This document shows positions 8,813 to 16,579 of a stretch of DNA of 26,706 nt, piece by piece; position 1 is the stretch's first letter, and each line of letters opens with the position of its first letter. This DNA comes from Deltaproteobacteria bacterium UBA5756 (GTDB lineage Bacteria; Desulfobacterota; Syntrophorhabdia; Syntrophorhabdales; Syntrophorhabdaceae). Under the pieces are notes generated by a model that saw only the letters and a list, made by a program, of their open reading frames with translations, searched no databases and was not told where the DNA came from. Location of the stretch: positions 1-26,706 of the forward strand of contig DIFE01000152.1 in assembly GCA_002418985.1 (NCBI GenBank). Direction: 5' to 3'. A program made the position numbers and the translations under genes.

Positions 8813-9451
8813 ATGAGGAAATGGATTGCAGTTGTCAGTATAACTTTCCTGTTTTCCCTGGGACTCATGGGGATGGGATGTGACAAGCTACCCTGGTCAA
8901 AACCACAGCCAAAGGCCGAGCCTCAGCAGCCCGCACCACAGGCACAGGAGCAAAAACCCGAGGCCGCCGCACCGGAAGCCAAAAAACCTGAATCGAGCGA
9001 ACCGGGTCAGGAGGTCAAGGCCCATCTGAAACAGGGTATGAGCTATGTGAGTATCGCGAAAAACGCAACGTCCAAGTCCGTCTTCAACGAGAACCTGGAC
9101 AATGCCATCGCGGAATTCTCCAACGCTATAAACAAAGACCCGAACTACGCCGAAGCCTATTCGAACAGGGCAGTGGCCTACATGCTTCAGAAGAAGAACA
9201 ACAAGGCACTCGACGACCTCAAGAAAGCCAAGGAATTGAAACCTGACAGCGCGACAATCCGGTACAATCTCGCCTCCGTCCATTCGCTTATGGGAAATAC
9301 CGATTACGGTCTGGACGAACTCGACGCGGCCCTTTCCAAGGGTTTCAACGACTACGAGAGCCTGAGGAAGGACCCGGATATCAACAACCTCAGGAAGAGC
9401 AAAGAGTTCAAACAGATTCTGGAAAAACACAAGGTGTTTATTACAAAGTAA
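8813..9451 (+). CDS. TPR lipoprotein, last gene of the caspase operon
   Basis: 212 residues, preceded by AAGGAGGAGG, a strong ribosome site. A signal peptide ends MGMGC, so Cys23 is the probable lipid anchor (the lipobox is imperfect). Residues 30-68 are a Pro/Ala/Gln/Glu/Lys-rich linker. Two to three TPR repeats follow (about 74-175), with the pattern A-x-x-x-[YF]-S-N-A-I-x-x-D-P-N-Y-x-E-A-Y in the first. The end, DPDINNLRKSKEF, matches the closing motif common in TPR proteins. The likely role is a protein-protein docking platform facing the periplasm, perhaps tying the caspase to its partner or to the TPR part of the giant divergent protein. It lies 33 bases after the caspase stop and before a strong terminator, so it closes the operon. 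Confidence 0.85.
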   Translation: MRKWIAVVSITFLFSLGLMGMGCDKLPWSKPQPKAEPQQPAPQAQEQKPEAAAPEAKKPESSEPGQEVKAHLKQGMSYVSIAKNATSKSVFNENLDNAIAEFSNAINKDPNYAEAYSNRAVAYMLQKKNNKALDDLKKAKELKPDSATIRYNLASVHSLMGNTDYGLDELDAALSKGFNDYESLRKDPDINNLRKSKEFKQILEKHKVFITK

Positions 9452-9521
9452 GGGATAACGCGGACGCTTCGGCTTTAAACACGGTCGGGAAATCCGCGCC
9501 CGCGCGCTTTGGATGTTTTTT

Positions 9522-9567
9522 AATAGGTCCTATGGGTCTTATACGACTTATAGGACCTATTTTTTTT
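9522..9567 (+). terminator. Rho-independent terminator closing the caspase operon, built on a palindromic repeat
   Basis: A perfect 12-bp stem (9522-9533 with 9550-9561) extends inward by three standard and two G-T pairs, leaving a 6-base loop. It is followed by an eight-T run (9560-9567). The right half shares 20 identical bases with the element at 16592-16611. Confidence 0.85.
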
Positions 9568-9585
9568 GTGTTTTCTCGACCCTTC

Positions 9586-9615
9586 TTGACTCGTCGTCGG
9601 CTTCTTGCGTATAAT
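9586..9615 (+). promoter_or_regulatory. Sigma70-type promoter for the cyclase-like gene
   Basis: TTGACT (9586-9591), an 18-bp spacer, then TATAAT (9610-9615). The start codon is 18 bases further on, so the leader would be only about 12 nt. Confidence 0.6.
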
Positions 9616-9633
9616 GGACGTGCAAGATAAACC

Positions 9634-10887
9634 ATGACAAAAGCGAACGATCCTAGAAACGAAGCCGCCGTTCTCATAACCGATATCCATCAATATTCCA
9701 AGATCACAGCCAACATGACCGCTGAAGAGATCCGGGATTTCATGATCGGTTACCACGGAATGATGCAGGCTATCGTTATGGATGGGGACCATGCCGCCGA
9801 CGACTTCGAACCCTGCGCCGGAGATGCGTCGATTGTCATCTTCAAGCAAAAGGACGGGGAAGACGGGAAACAAAAATGCAGGAGGGCTCTCGAGGCAGCC
9901 ATCGAAATTGTGCGGGCGATTGAATCGGGAACAATCCCCTTCACCAGGATAGGGATTTACGTCGGAGAGATCATAGAAGCGCAATTCGGAAAGCTGATGC
10001 TGAGGTTCGGGAGCTGTTTCGCTGCCGCCAACAGGCTGGAAGAACTATGCGCCTATTTTGGCACCACCATTCTTATGGACCGCGAGATGGCACTCGCCCA
10101 GGACAAAGAGGCACGGCATATTGTAGCCATCGGCAAAGTAACGCCCAAGGGCTTTGAGCATCCAATCCATGTCTATTCTATCTACAAACCAGGCATACAT
10201 AAATGCCCTTCCGGCGTCGATGAAGCCGGCCTTGCCCATTTCATCCAGTTAAAGAACGAGGCAATCGAACATTTTATCGGTAATGCACAGAAAGGAATCA
10301 CCCCCAATTTCCAGCTTGCGGAACACAAGTTGCACCAGGCGGAGATGGCGTTCAGGAAGGCCACCGGTCAGCTCGATGTGGCGACTCTGCGCATATCCGA
10401 ATATATCCATGAACACCCCTATCCTCTCGATACCTTCGAAAAACTGGGCATGACGATAGACGAAAAACAGGGGCAGTCCATAGGCATCAGGCTGTTGCTT
10501 CTCTCCCAGCAGTTGATCAAGGCATTCGATCAGGAGTTTTACTATGCCCTGGTGGAGAACACCAGGTGGGAGAATCTGTTCAGGATAAAATGGTTCAAGA
10601 AGGGCGACATCATCATGATGGTCGGCGATGAACCGAACGGCATCTACTATCTCGCCCGGGGCAATGTAAGGGTTGAAGATGCCGGAGGAAACCCGATCGC
10701 AGACTTGTCCGAGGGAGACATCTTCGGAGAAATGGCATATTTCACCATGGGCAGAAAGCGAAGCGCCACGGTTGTTGCCACGACGGACATTGCGGTTCGC
10801 AGGATCACCACGGAAGACTTCGAAAAAACCCCCATGCTCCACAGTCTTTTTGCAGAGATAGCAAAAAGAAGAACTCGTCCCGTGTAG
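9634..10887 (+). CDS. Class III cyclase-like domain fused to a cyclic-nucleotide-binding domain
   Basis: 417 residues, no signal peptide or membrane segment, so cytoplasmic. Residues 10-185 follow the adenylate/guanylate cyclase class III fold: ITDIH with metal-binding Asp17, AGDAS with Asp64, RIGIYVGEI near 105-113, and FGSCFAAANRLEE at 125-137. In the last motif the usual Asp and Asn positions are Ser127 and Ala130, while Arg134 is kept, so catalysis is doubtful. Residues 190-310 are helical with no recognised domain. Residues 315-415 form a cNMP-binding domain with the phosphate cassette FGE (364-366) and Arg376-Ser-Ala, so nucleotide binding looks possible. There is no DNA-binding helix-turn-helix. 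It may be a sensor whose inactive cyclase domain serves as a binding or dimerisation module. It has its own promoter and no strong ribosome site. Confidence 0.85.
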   Translation: MTKANDPRNEAAVLITDIHQYSKITANMTAEEIRDFMIGYHGMMQAIVMDGDHAADDFEPCAGDASIVIFKQKDGEDGKQKCRRALEAAIEIVRAIESGTIPFTRIGIYVGEIIEAQFGKLMLRFGSCFAAANRLEELCAYFGTTILMDREMALAQDKEARHIVAIGKVTPKGFEHPIHVYSIYKPGIHKCPSGVDEAGLAHFIQLKNEAIEHFIGNAQKGITPNFQLAEHKLHQAEMAFRKATGQLDVATLRISEYIHEHPYPLDTFEKLGMTIDEKQGQSIGIRLLLLSQQLIKAFDQEFYYALVENTRWENLFRIKWFKKGDIIMMVGDEPNGIYYLARGNVRVEDAGGNPIADLSEGDIFGEMAYFTMGRKRSATVVATTDIAVRRITTEDFEKTPMLHSLFAEIAKRRTRPV

Positions 10888-11010
10888 TCTTCACACCAAC
10901 CCCAAAGTATTCGATCAGCTCCCTTTACCCGGCGGTATTTTTTCACATTTTTCCACTAACATATCCGTGTCTCCTGCCGATAATTCTCTTAGAAACAGGG
11001 GAGGTAACCC

Positions 11011-11334
11011 ATGACCGACAGAATAGTACCCGCTAGCCCTTGCCCCCATTGCGGCTCGGATATGTACCCCGATTTTGATGCCTGCAACACCGTGAAAGTC
11101 TTCGTGTGTTCGAAGCCCACGTGTCTCCATCGCATCTATCCCGATTACCCCACACGAAACGGGAACCAGGAGATGTGCTACCAGTGCGGCGACATATTTA
11201 CCGTTGATGATGATTGTCCGGGGGTTTTGTGCCCGCAATGCAAATCCGTAATGTTGAAAAGAAACAGAGCGAAGACGCATAGACCAGGTCGTCCCCATGG
11301 CAAGGCCATTTCCGTCGAAAGACCGACATTCTGA
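11011..11334 (+). CDS. Small double zinc-ribbon protein
   Basis: 107 residues, with GGGGAGG close before the ATG. Two zinc-binding sites can be read: CPHC (residue 11 on) pairs with CSKPTC near 30, and CYQC near 55 pairs with CPQC near 74. A basic tail of Lys/Arg/His follows. Such ribbons bind zinc and often contact nucleic acid or other proteins; nothing here fixes a function. The gene stands alone between the cyclase-like gene and the GNAT gene, with 123 and 129 bases on either side. No named family was recognised. Confidence 0.7.
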   Translation: MTDRIVPASPCPHCGSDMYPDFDACNTVKVFVCSKPTCLHRIYPDYPTRNGNQEMCYQCGDIFTVDDDCPGVLCPQCKSVMLKRNRAKTHRPGRPHGKAISVERPTF

Positions 11335-11463
11335 CCAACAAAATAGACTCGCCTTTCTAACATTCCGATAACATTGCCTGTTTCATGCCTCAAAGATCAA
11401 TCTTTCTCTTGCAATCCATATCATCACTATGTTAAAAAATGTACAAGCGAGGTTAAAACCACA

Positions 11464-11916
11464 ATGAGTAATTTTCTTGACAAATTATCTGTGAGACAGA
11501 TGACAAAGGATGATCTGGACTCCATAGTAGAGATCGATACCAAGGTTCTAGGCGAAAGCAGAAAAGACTACTGGGTCACAAAAATTATAAACCAGGCCGA
11601 GAATAGACCCCCCGATGCCTCACTGGTGGCGGAAATCGATGGAAAGGTTGCCGGATTCATTCTTGGCGAGGTCAGTGGTTGGGAGTTCAAGGTTCCCAAC
11701 AATATAGGCTGGATCGACACAATCGGAATCGACCCGGATTACCAGAACAGGGGTATTGCAAAAGTTCTCGCAGTAGGCCTTATCGACAGCCTGCAGAAAT
11801 ACAGCGTCGATACCATATATACTCTTGTCAACTGGAACGACTGGGATCTTCTACAGTTTTTTCACGCCATGGGTTTTTCACGCGGCGATATGATCAACCT
11901 GGTGCTGAAAGTCTGA
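11464..11916 (+). CDS. GNAT-family N-acetyltransferase
   Basis: 150 residues from the ATG at 11464. An upstream in-frame ATG at 11374 would add 30 residues of unconvincing sequence, so the later start was chosen; a GAGG lies 11 bases upstream. The protein follows the GNAT fold: SVRQMTKDDLDSI at the N-terminus, a central strand ending in VAGFILGEV, motif A with IDTIGIDPDYQNRGIAKVL (acetyl-CoA pyrophosphate loop QNRGIA) and a C-terminal FFHAMGFS. It transfers acetyl from acetyl-CoA to an amine; the substrate cannot be told. It is similar to RimI-like acetyltransferases in layout. It converges on mltD with 45 bases between. Confidence 0.85.
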   Translation: MSNFLDKLSVRQMTKDDLDSIVEIDTKVLGESRKDYWVTKIINQAENRPPDASLVAEIDGKVAGFILGEVSGWEFKVPNNIGWIDTIGIDPDYQNRGIAKVLAVGLIDSLQKYSVDTIYTLVNWNDWDLLQFFHAMGFSRGDMINLVLKV

Positions 11917-11961
11917 GAGTACGAAAGACTCTTCCGCGAGGCAGGGCTGAATTTCTTCTTT

Positions 11962-13749
11962 CTACCCTTCTTTCACGATCTTCAGCCTGGCGCTTCTGTT
12001 GATCTTGTTGCCTTTGAGTTTGTTGGCGGTCTTCAGGTCGTCTACATCAACGCCATATTTTTCCGATATGGATGTAAGCGTTTCGCCTTTCTTTACCGTA
12101 TGGTACCGGACTTTTTTCGTCCTCGCAGGTGAGACAGCCGCCTTCTTACGCTCGACATGGCTCACGAGGCGGATCTTCATGTTGGGATAGACCCTGTTGC
12201 CCCTGATCTTGTTTGCCAAGCGCAGACTGTCCTCATCGATACCGTAGCGATCGCAGATCTCCGAAAGGGTTTCACCCTTTTTTACAACGTGGAAGGCCTT
12301 GACGGGGCGCACAGGAGCTTCTCTGACCGAACGGTCTGCCGTATAGGCTTTCGCGATTCTCACGGGCGCGGGTTTCGCCGGCCTGGCATCGTCGTCTTTC
12401 ACTTTCCCCACAGTTTTTGCCTTGCTTGGACCGGGAGGATCCTGCGTGACGCCTTTGGCGAGCACGGTAGTGCTCGCGCGCTCTCCGGAGAATTTCGGTA
12501 TGGCGATAACCATTCCCGACTTTATCCTGAGCTCGTTATCGCTGGAGTTGACCAGGACCAGGTCCTGCTGCCTGACATTGTATTTCTTGAGGATCCTTGC
12601 CATGCTGTCTTTTTTTCTTACCTTGTACGTGGTAACGCTTCTTATCGTCGGAATTCCCTCAAGTTCCGTCTCAAGGCGTCCGTAAAAGGCCTCCTTGTCA
12701 ACGCCGGACGGTAGTTTCACCGTATAGCCGTTCGTTCCCGGCGGCGTGATGCCCCTGAGGAGTTCGGGATTATAGGTTCGGACAAGATCGATATCGACTG
12801 AGGACGCTTTCGCAATGGCCGTGATCGGTGTGGCTGCGGGTACGTTTACCTCGGCAAACCTGATCGGGGGATCGTAGGTGATGCTCCCGAAACCGAATTT
12901 TGCCGGATCTTTCGCTATGATAGCGGCTGCTATAAGCTGAGGGATATATTCCCGCGTTTCCCGGGGAAGCGTATTGTATCTGTATAATTCCCAAAAATCG
13001 TTCGTCTGGTGCTTCTGGATCAGCCGCCCCATCCTTCCCTCACCGCAATTATAACTTGCGGCGGCAAGGTACCAGCATCCGAACTGGTCGAACAGATTCT
13101 TGAGATACTTGGCCGCGGCAACCGTCGATTTCTCGGGATCCCGTCTTTCGTCCACCCAGTAATCGACTTCCAGACCGTATCGGCCGCCCGTCGAATAGAT
13201 AAACTGCCATGGACCCGATGCCTTTGCGCTGGAGTACGCCTTCGGATTGAAACCGCTTTCGATCATGGCAAGATAGACAAGGTCTTCCGGCATGTCGTTT
13301 TCGCGGAGGATCTCGGTAATAATAGGAACATAAAGCCGGGACCGTTTCAGCCAACTTGCGAAGACCCTCTTCTTGTCCTCCGAAAACCACTTTATGTAAT
13401 ACTTGACGGCGTCATTGAAAACGATGGGGATGTCGAAGTTCTTGTTGTAATCATGAGTCAGCAGGTTGGTTATGTCATCATCGTCTTTAACCTGCATTTC
13501 GAGCGCGTATGGCAGTTGTTTTGTCTGCTTCTGGCGGGTTTGTGCGACAATAGCTTTTGTTTTCAGGGACTTCGCAACCTGATTCCTGTCGGTTTCGGAA
13601 AAAGCAGGCGACTCGGACCAGTTCGCAGCAGGCTGTTCCGGGGCAACCGCCACAGCGTCTTCGCTGACATTCTGCATGGAGACATGATTGGATGTCGCAC
13701 ATCCAGCGAGAAGTAAAGCGAAAACAGTCAACACGAGATATTTTTTCAT
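11962..13749 (-). CDS. mltD: Membrane-bound lytic murein transglycosylase D with LysM repeats
   Basis: 595 residues, a lipoprotein: signal peptide ending LLAGC, with Cys17 lipidated. The SLT transglycosylase domain spans about 135-285, with catalytic Glu164 in MIESGFNPKA, the GPWQF motif (179-183), the ASYNCGEGRM motif (231-240) and LPRETREYIP (261-270). LysM domains lie at 374-418, 486-529 and 549-592. A further degenerate LysM-like stretch is at 307-347. A Lys/Pro/Ala-rich linker separates the first and second LysM. The enzyme cleaves peptidoglycan to 1,6-anhydro-muropeptides at the inner face of the outer membrane; the LysM domains bind the glycan. AAGGGG provides the ribosome site. Its own promoter lies upstream at 13796-13825, so it is probably transcribed alone. 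Confidence 0.95.
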   Translation of the reverse strand: MKKYLVLTVFALLLAGCATSNHVSMQNVSEDAVAVAPEQPAANWSESPAFSETDRNQVAKSLKTKAIVAQTRQKQTKQLPYALEMQVKDDDDITNLLTHDYNKNFDIPIVFNDAVKYYIKWFSEDKKRVFASWLKRSRLYVPIITEILRENDMPEDLVYLAMIESGFNPKAYSSAKASGPWQFIYSTGGRYGLEVDYWVDERRDPEKSTVAAAKYLKNLFDQFGCWYLAAASYNCGEGRMGRLIQKHQTNDFWELYRYNTLPRETREYIPQLIAAAIIAKDPAKFGFGSITYDPPIRFAEVNVPAATPITAIAKASSVDIDLVRTYNPELLRGITPPGTNGYTVKLPSGVDKEAFYGRLETELEGIPTIRSVTTYKVRKKDSMARILKKYNVRQQDLVLVNSSDNELRIKSGMVIAIPKFSGERASTTVLAKGVTQDPPGPSKAKTVGKVKDDDARPAKPAPVRIAKAYTADRSVREAPVRPVKAFHVVKKGETLSEICDRYGIDEDSLRLANKIRGNRVYPNMKIRLVSHVERKKAAVSPARTKKVRYHTVKKGETLTSISEKYGVDVDDLKTANKLKGNKINRSARLKIVKEG

Positions 13750-13795
13750 GATCCCCTTAATTAGCGCACTGCGTTCTGTCTGTGGTTCTTACTTG

Positions 13796-13825
13796 ATGAT
13801 ATGTGGTATAAGCCTTTCCTGTCAA
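13796..13825 (-). promoter_or_regulatory. Sigma70-type promoter for mltD
   Basis: On the minus strand, TTGACA (13825-13820), an 18-bp spacer, then TATCAT (13801-13796). The start codon is at 13749, giving a leader of about 40 nt. Confidence 0.5.
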
Positions 13826-13848
13826 CAAAAAAATGGCTATTTTTAAAG

Positions 13849-14775
13849 CTAATTCAATGACTTGTCCTGTAACTCACGGTATCCTCTGGAGAAATCGTAT
13901 GCATTCATGCGTTTCTTATTTTCGAGCTGCAGCTCCCTGATGATGAGCAAACCCTTGCCAGTGCTTACTTCAAGGCCTGCTTTCGTGACTTGCGTGATAG
14001 TGCCGACAGGGGCCTTCGCTTCAACGCTCTCATCCACCGAGGAACAGAACACTTTTAAGAGCTTTCCATCAAGATATGTGAAAGCCGTAGGCCAGGTCAC
14101 GAATGCCTTCACCTGACGGTCCAACCGGGCGGCACTTTGCTGCCAGTCCATTTTCCCCATTTCCTTGGTGATCATCGGGGCATAGGTGGCAATGGCATGA
14201 TCCTGCACGGTCCCCTCTATCGTGCCCCCTTTTCGAACGATACGATCGATTATTTCGGGAAGGCTGTCTGCTGCCTTTTGGGAAAGCCTCTTCGAGAGCG
14301 TTATGTAATCGTCATCCTTCTCTATGGTGATCCGCTCCTGGTAGATGATGTCACCTTCATCCATCTTCTCATTCATCCTGATGAAGGTAATCCCGGTTGC
14401 CTTATCGCCGCTCAACAACGCCCACTGCATGGGGGACGGACCCCGATAAAGAGGCAGGAGCGACGGGTGAATATTGATCGGTCCCATCGACGGAACATCG
14501 AGGGCCCATTTCGGCACGATAAGCCCGAAGGAGACTACCACAAAAAGATCGGGGTGATGATCGACTATCGTCTTCGCCTCGTCATCTTTGAATGAATCTA
14601 TTTCGATAAGCGGCAAATCAAGCTGCACCGCCGCCCTCTTGACCTCGTTGTCATCGATCTGGTAACCCCTGCCTTTAGGTCTTGCTTTCTTGGTCACCAC
14701 GGCCACAACGGAATCTTGGATCTTCAGAAGGGAGGGAACTGAAAAACCCGAGGAACCAAAAAAAACCGTCCTCAT
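13849..14775 (-). CDS. fmt: Methionyl-tRNA formyltransferase
   Basis: 308 residues, normal length for Fmt. It formylates the methionyl group of initiator tRNA using 10-formyl-tetrahydrofolate. Family marks are the N-terminal MRTVFFGSSGFSVPSL, the catalytic region INIHPSLLPLYRGPSPMQWA (Asn and His for formyl transfer), and GITFIRMNEKMDEGDII. The C-terminal domain that grips tRNA (about 205-305) is present. Its ATG overlaps the def stop by four bases (ATGA), so the two are translationally coupled, as is usual for this pair: Def removes the formyl group that Fmt adds. Confidence 0.97.
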   Translation of the reverse strand: MRTVFFGSSGFSVPSLLKIQDSVVAVVTKKARPKGRGYQIDDNEVKRAAVQLDLPLIEIDSFKDDEAKTIVDHHPDLFVVVSFGLIVPKWALDVPSMGPINIHPSLLPLYRGPSPMQWALLSGDKATGITFIRMNEKMDEGDIIYQERITIEKDDDYITLSKRLSQKAADSLPEIIDRIVRKGGTIEGTVQDHAIATYAPMITKEMGKMDWQQSAARLDRQVKAFVTWPTAFTYLDGKLLKVFCSSVDESVEAKAPVGTITQVTKAGLEVSTGKGLLIIRELQLENKKRMNAYDFSRGYRELQDKSLN

Positions 14776-15272
14776 GTATTTTTCCTGGAATACTTCTTCT
14801 TGAAAAGGCTCTTTTTGATTGGACTTAAAAGATCGATGAAAAGTACTCCATTGAGGTGATCGATCTCGTGCTGGAGCGCCCTCGCCAGTTGGCCCTCGCT
14901 TTCCAGCTCGATAGTATCGCCGTTAAGGCCGGTGCCTCGCGCGAAGACCTTCTTTGCCCTTTTAACATACTCATAATAGCCAGGAACGCTCAGGCATCCT
15001 TCCTCGCCATTCTCCTCAAGCTGAGTCTCGACAATGATCGGATTTATGAGGATAAGCGGCTCCTTCTCCAAGGGGTTCAAAGATGCCTCCAAGACTATGA
15101 GCCGGATAGGTAGGCCGATCTGGGGAGCAGCAAGGCCGGCCCCGTGGGCGAGGATCATGGTTTCCACCATGTCATCGGTGAGTGTCACGATCCTGTCCGT
15201 TATGTTATTGATGGGGTCGGACAGTTTTCTTAAAACGGGGTCGGGAATAACCCGAATATCAATGGCTGACAT
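14772..15272 (-). CDS. def: Peptide deformylase
   Basis: 166 residues. It removes the N-formyl group from nascent proteins with a metal-bound water. All three motifs are intact: GAGLAAPQIG, EGCLSVP (Cys metal ligand) and QHEIDHLNG (two His ligands and the catalytic Glu). It is the first gene of def-fmt. No Shine-Dalgarno sequence is visible before the ATG; a possible promoter lies directly upstream (15279-15307), which would make the mRNA leaderless or nearly so. Confidence 0.97.
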   Translation of the reverse strand: MSAIDIRVIPDPVLRKLSDPINNITDRIVTLTDDMVETMILAHGAGLAAPQIGLPIRLIVLEASLNPLEKEPLILINPIIVETQLEENGEEGCLSVPGYYEYVKRAKKVFARGTGLNGDTIELESEGQLARALQHEIDHLNGVLFIDLLSPIKKSLFKKKYSRKNT

Positions 15273-15278
15273 GCGTAA

Positions 15279-15307
15279 GTTTTAAACTATATCAGGCGGA
15301 GAGTCAA
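15279..15307 (-). promoter_or_regulatory. Possible promoter for def-fmt
   Basis: On the minus strand, TTGACT (15307-15302), a 17-bp spacer, then TAAAAC (15284-15279). The -10 box is weak, but it sits six bases before the def ATG. Confidence 0.35.
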
Positions 15308-15356
15308 CCCGGGAAAGGCCAAAAAAGATGGTTGAAAGTTTCGGGTTCCCCGCCTA

Positions 15357-15719
15357 TTATTCAGGGCTTCGGTAGTAAGGGAAGTGAGTGACCATCTTGT
15401 TTTCGATGTCATCGAGGACGGCCTGCGCGAATTCTTTCAGGTCTTTGGACCGTTCCCAGCCGGGAGGGTCGTATTCCTCACCATTCATCAGCATCAGGAA
15501 ATTGGCGAGCCGCTGGGGTCTCCAGGACATCATTGCGGCCACCGTCTCGGCCAAATCCGTCTCTACAGTGACCTGCTTGCTCTCGATGGCGTGCATCGCC
15601 GCCCGCACGCAATGAAGGCTGCCATCGACGGCATGGCCGCCCGACTCCTCGAGGAGCCTCAGGGCCATGACGTTAACAGGCATCATGTTCAGGTCTTTCA
15701 GAAGTTCGCTGTCGTTCAT
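15357..15719 (-). CDS. Small hypothetical protein
   Basis: 120 residues from the ATG at 15719. A GTG at 15728 would add three residues. No family was recognised. The protein is soluble and mostly helical: a Leu/Glu-rich N-terminus, a central segment with Ala/Met/His, and an acidic, aromatic end (EEYDPPGWERSKDLKEF, then MVTHFPYY). Its composition is protein-like, unlike the antisense frame on the plus strand (15384-15734), which is Gly/His/Arg-rich and looks like a shadow. No ribosome site is seen. It lies between def and tatA and has a possible promoter at 15737-15764. Confidence 0.6.
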   Translation of the reverse strand: MNDSELLKDLNMMPVNVMALRLLEESGGHAVDGSLHCVRAAMHAIESKQVTVETDLAETVAAMMSWRPQRLANFLMLMNGEEYDPPGWERSKDLKEFAQAVLDDIENKMVTHFPYYRSPE

Positions 15720-15736
15720 TTCGGACACCGATAGTA

Positions 15737-15764
15737 TTTATACTGACGGCAAGAGGATAATCAA
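15737..15764 (-). promoter_or_regulatory. Possible promoter for the small hypothetical gene
   Basis: On the minus strand, TTGATT (15764-15759), a 16-bp spacer, then TATAAA (15742-15737). The GTG at 15728 lies eight bases after the -10 box and the ATG at 15719 lies 17 bases after it. Confidence 0.35.
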
Positions 15765-15795
15765 GGATTTTCAAATGTACGCCCGCCGAAAAACA

Positions 15796-15825
15796 TTGAC
15801 TCGTTTCCTTTGCCGGTGATATCAT
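15796..15825 (+). promoter_or_regulatory. Sigma70-type promoter for tatA
   Basis: TTGACT (15796-15801), an 18-bp spacer, then TATCAT (15820-15825). Only five bases separate the -10 box from the tatA ATG, so the transcript would begin at or next to the start codon. Confidence 0.5.
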
Positions 15826-15830
15826 TAGGA

Positions 15831-15983
15831 ATGTTTGGTCTAGGAGTTCCAGAAATAATCATAATTCTTGTTATCGTGGTCCTTATCTTCGGTGCGGGCA
15901 AGCTTCCGGCCATCATGGGTTCGGTGGGCAAAGGCATCAGAGATTTCAAAAAAGAAGTCAAGGAAACCGACGGCAAGAGCTGA
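15831..15983 (+). CDS. tatA: Twin-arginine translocase subunit TatA (short form)
   Basis: A short gene of 50 residues that is easily missed. It has the full TatA/E plan: N-terminal membrane helix (about residues 4-21), the hinge FGAGKLPAI, then an amphipathic helix with GKGIRDFKK and a short charged tail. Typical TatA proteins have 60-90 residues, so the tail is minimal. TatA oligomers form the pore that moves folded, twin-arginine proteins across the inner membrane. No tatC or tatB is in the window. Forty-eight bases separate it from folK on the same strand. There is no Shine-Dalgarno at a usable distance; AGGA touches the ATG. Confidence 0.9.
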   Translation: MFGLGVPEIIIILVIVVLIFGAGKLPAIMGSVGKGIRDFKKEVKETDGKS

Positions 15984-16031
15984 TAAAACACCACACCTTG
16001 GGATCACCGGCGGGGGTATGGAGGTACCGGC

Positions 16032-16550
16032 GTGGATAAGAAGGTCTTCATCGGGATAGGGTCGAATATCGGCCACAGCTACAAAAACTGCATGACCGCC
16101 ATTAAACGGATCTCCAGCGACAACAGGGCCGGCCTCAAATCGATATCCTCATTCTACTCGACATCACCCGTCTCAGATATAAAGCAGGATGATTTCATCA
16201 ACTGCGCCGTTGAAATCGACTGGCAGGGCACGCCCGTGGAACTGCTCGGGTTCCTGGGCGACATCGAATCCTCAATGGGCAGGATCAGAGAAGAGGTGAA
16301 CGGACCGCGCATCATCGATCTCGATATACTCATGTACGGCGACGGCGTCATCGAGGAAGAACCTCTCACGGTTCCCCACAAGGAGCTCCACCGCAGACGG
16401 TTCGCGATCGTCCCCTGCATCGAGATCGACCCTGACCTCATCCACCCCGTCCTCAAGAAACCTCTCCGCGGCTTCCTTTCGGAGATCCCCGCCGACCAGC
16501 ACGTGACAAAGCTGGAAGGGATAGGTTTCCCGGATGAAGACGACCTCTAG
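16032..16550 (+). CDS. folK: 2-amino-4-hydroxy-6-hydroxymethyldihydropteridine pyrophosphokinase (HPPK)
   Basis: 172 residues, starting with GTG; a GGAGG seven bases upstream (16020-16024) decides the start. HPPK transfers pyrophosphate from ATP to the pterin in folate synthesis. Family marks are FIGIGSNIG, SSFYSTSPV, QDDFINCAVEI, the GPRIIDLDILMYG signature (two metal-binding Asp residues) and VPHKELHRRRFAIVPCIEI near the end. No other folate gene is next to it. It may be cotranscribed with tatA. Confidence 0.95.
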   Translation: MDKKVFIGIGSNIGHSYKNCMTAIKRISSDNRAGLKSISSFYSTSPVSDIKQDDFINCAVEIDWQGTPVELLGFLGDIESSMGRIREEVNGPRIIDLDILMYGDGVIEEEPLTVPHKELHRRRFAIVPCIEIDPDLIHPVLKKPLRGFLSEIPADQHVTKLEGIGFPDEDDL

Positions 16551-16579
16551 CGATCTTGAGCGTGTTGGTCCTTGGAAGA

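Noticed and set aside
9520..9984. 154-codon minus-strand frame ending in YKSYKTHRTY
   Set aside because: The end is a translation of the palindromic repeat, and the rest is antisense to the cyclase-like gene.
11916..11932. Small hairpin between the GNAT gene and mltD
   Set aside because: The stem is only five bases with no T-run, so it is not called a terminator.
15384..15734. 116-codon plus-strand open frame opposite the small hypothetical gene
   Set aside because: It has His/Gly/Arg-rich composition and no recognisable motif; the minus-strand reading is more protein-like. Not fully excluded.
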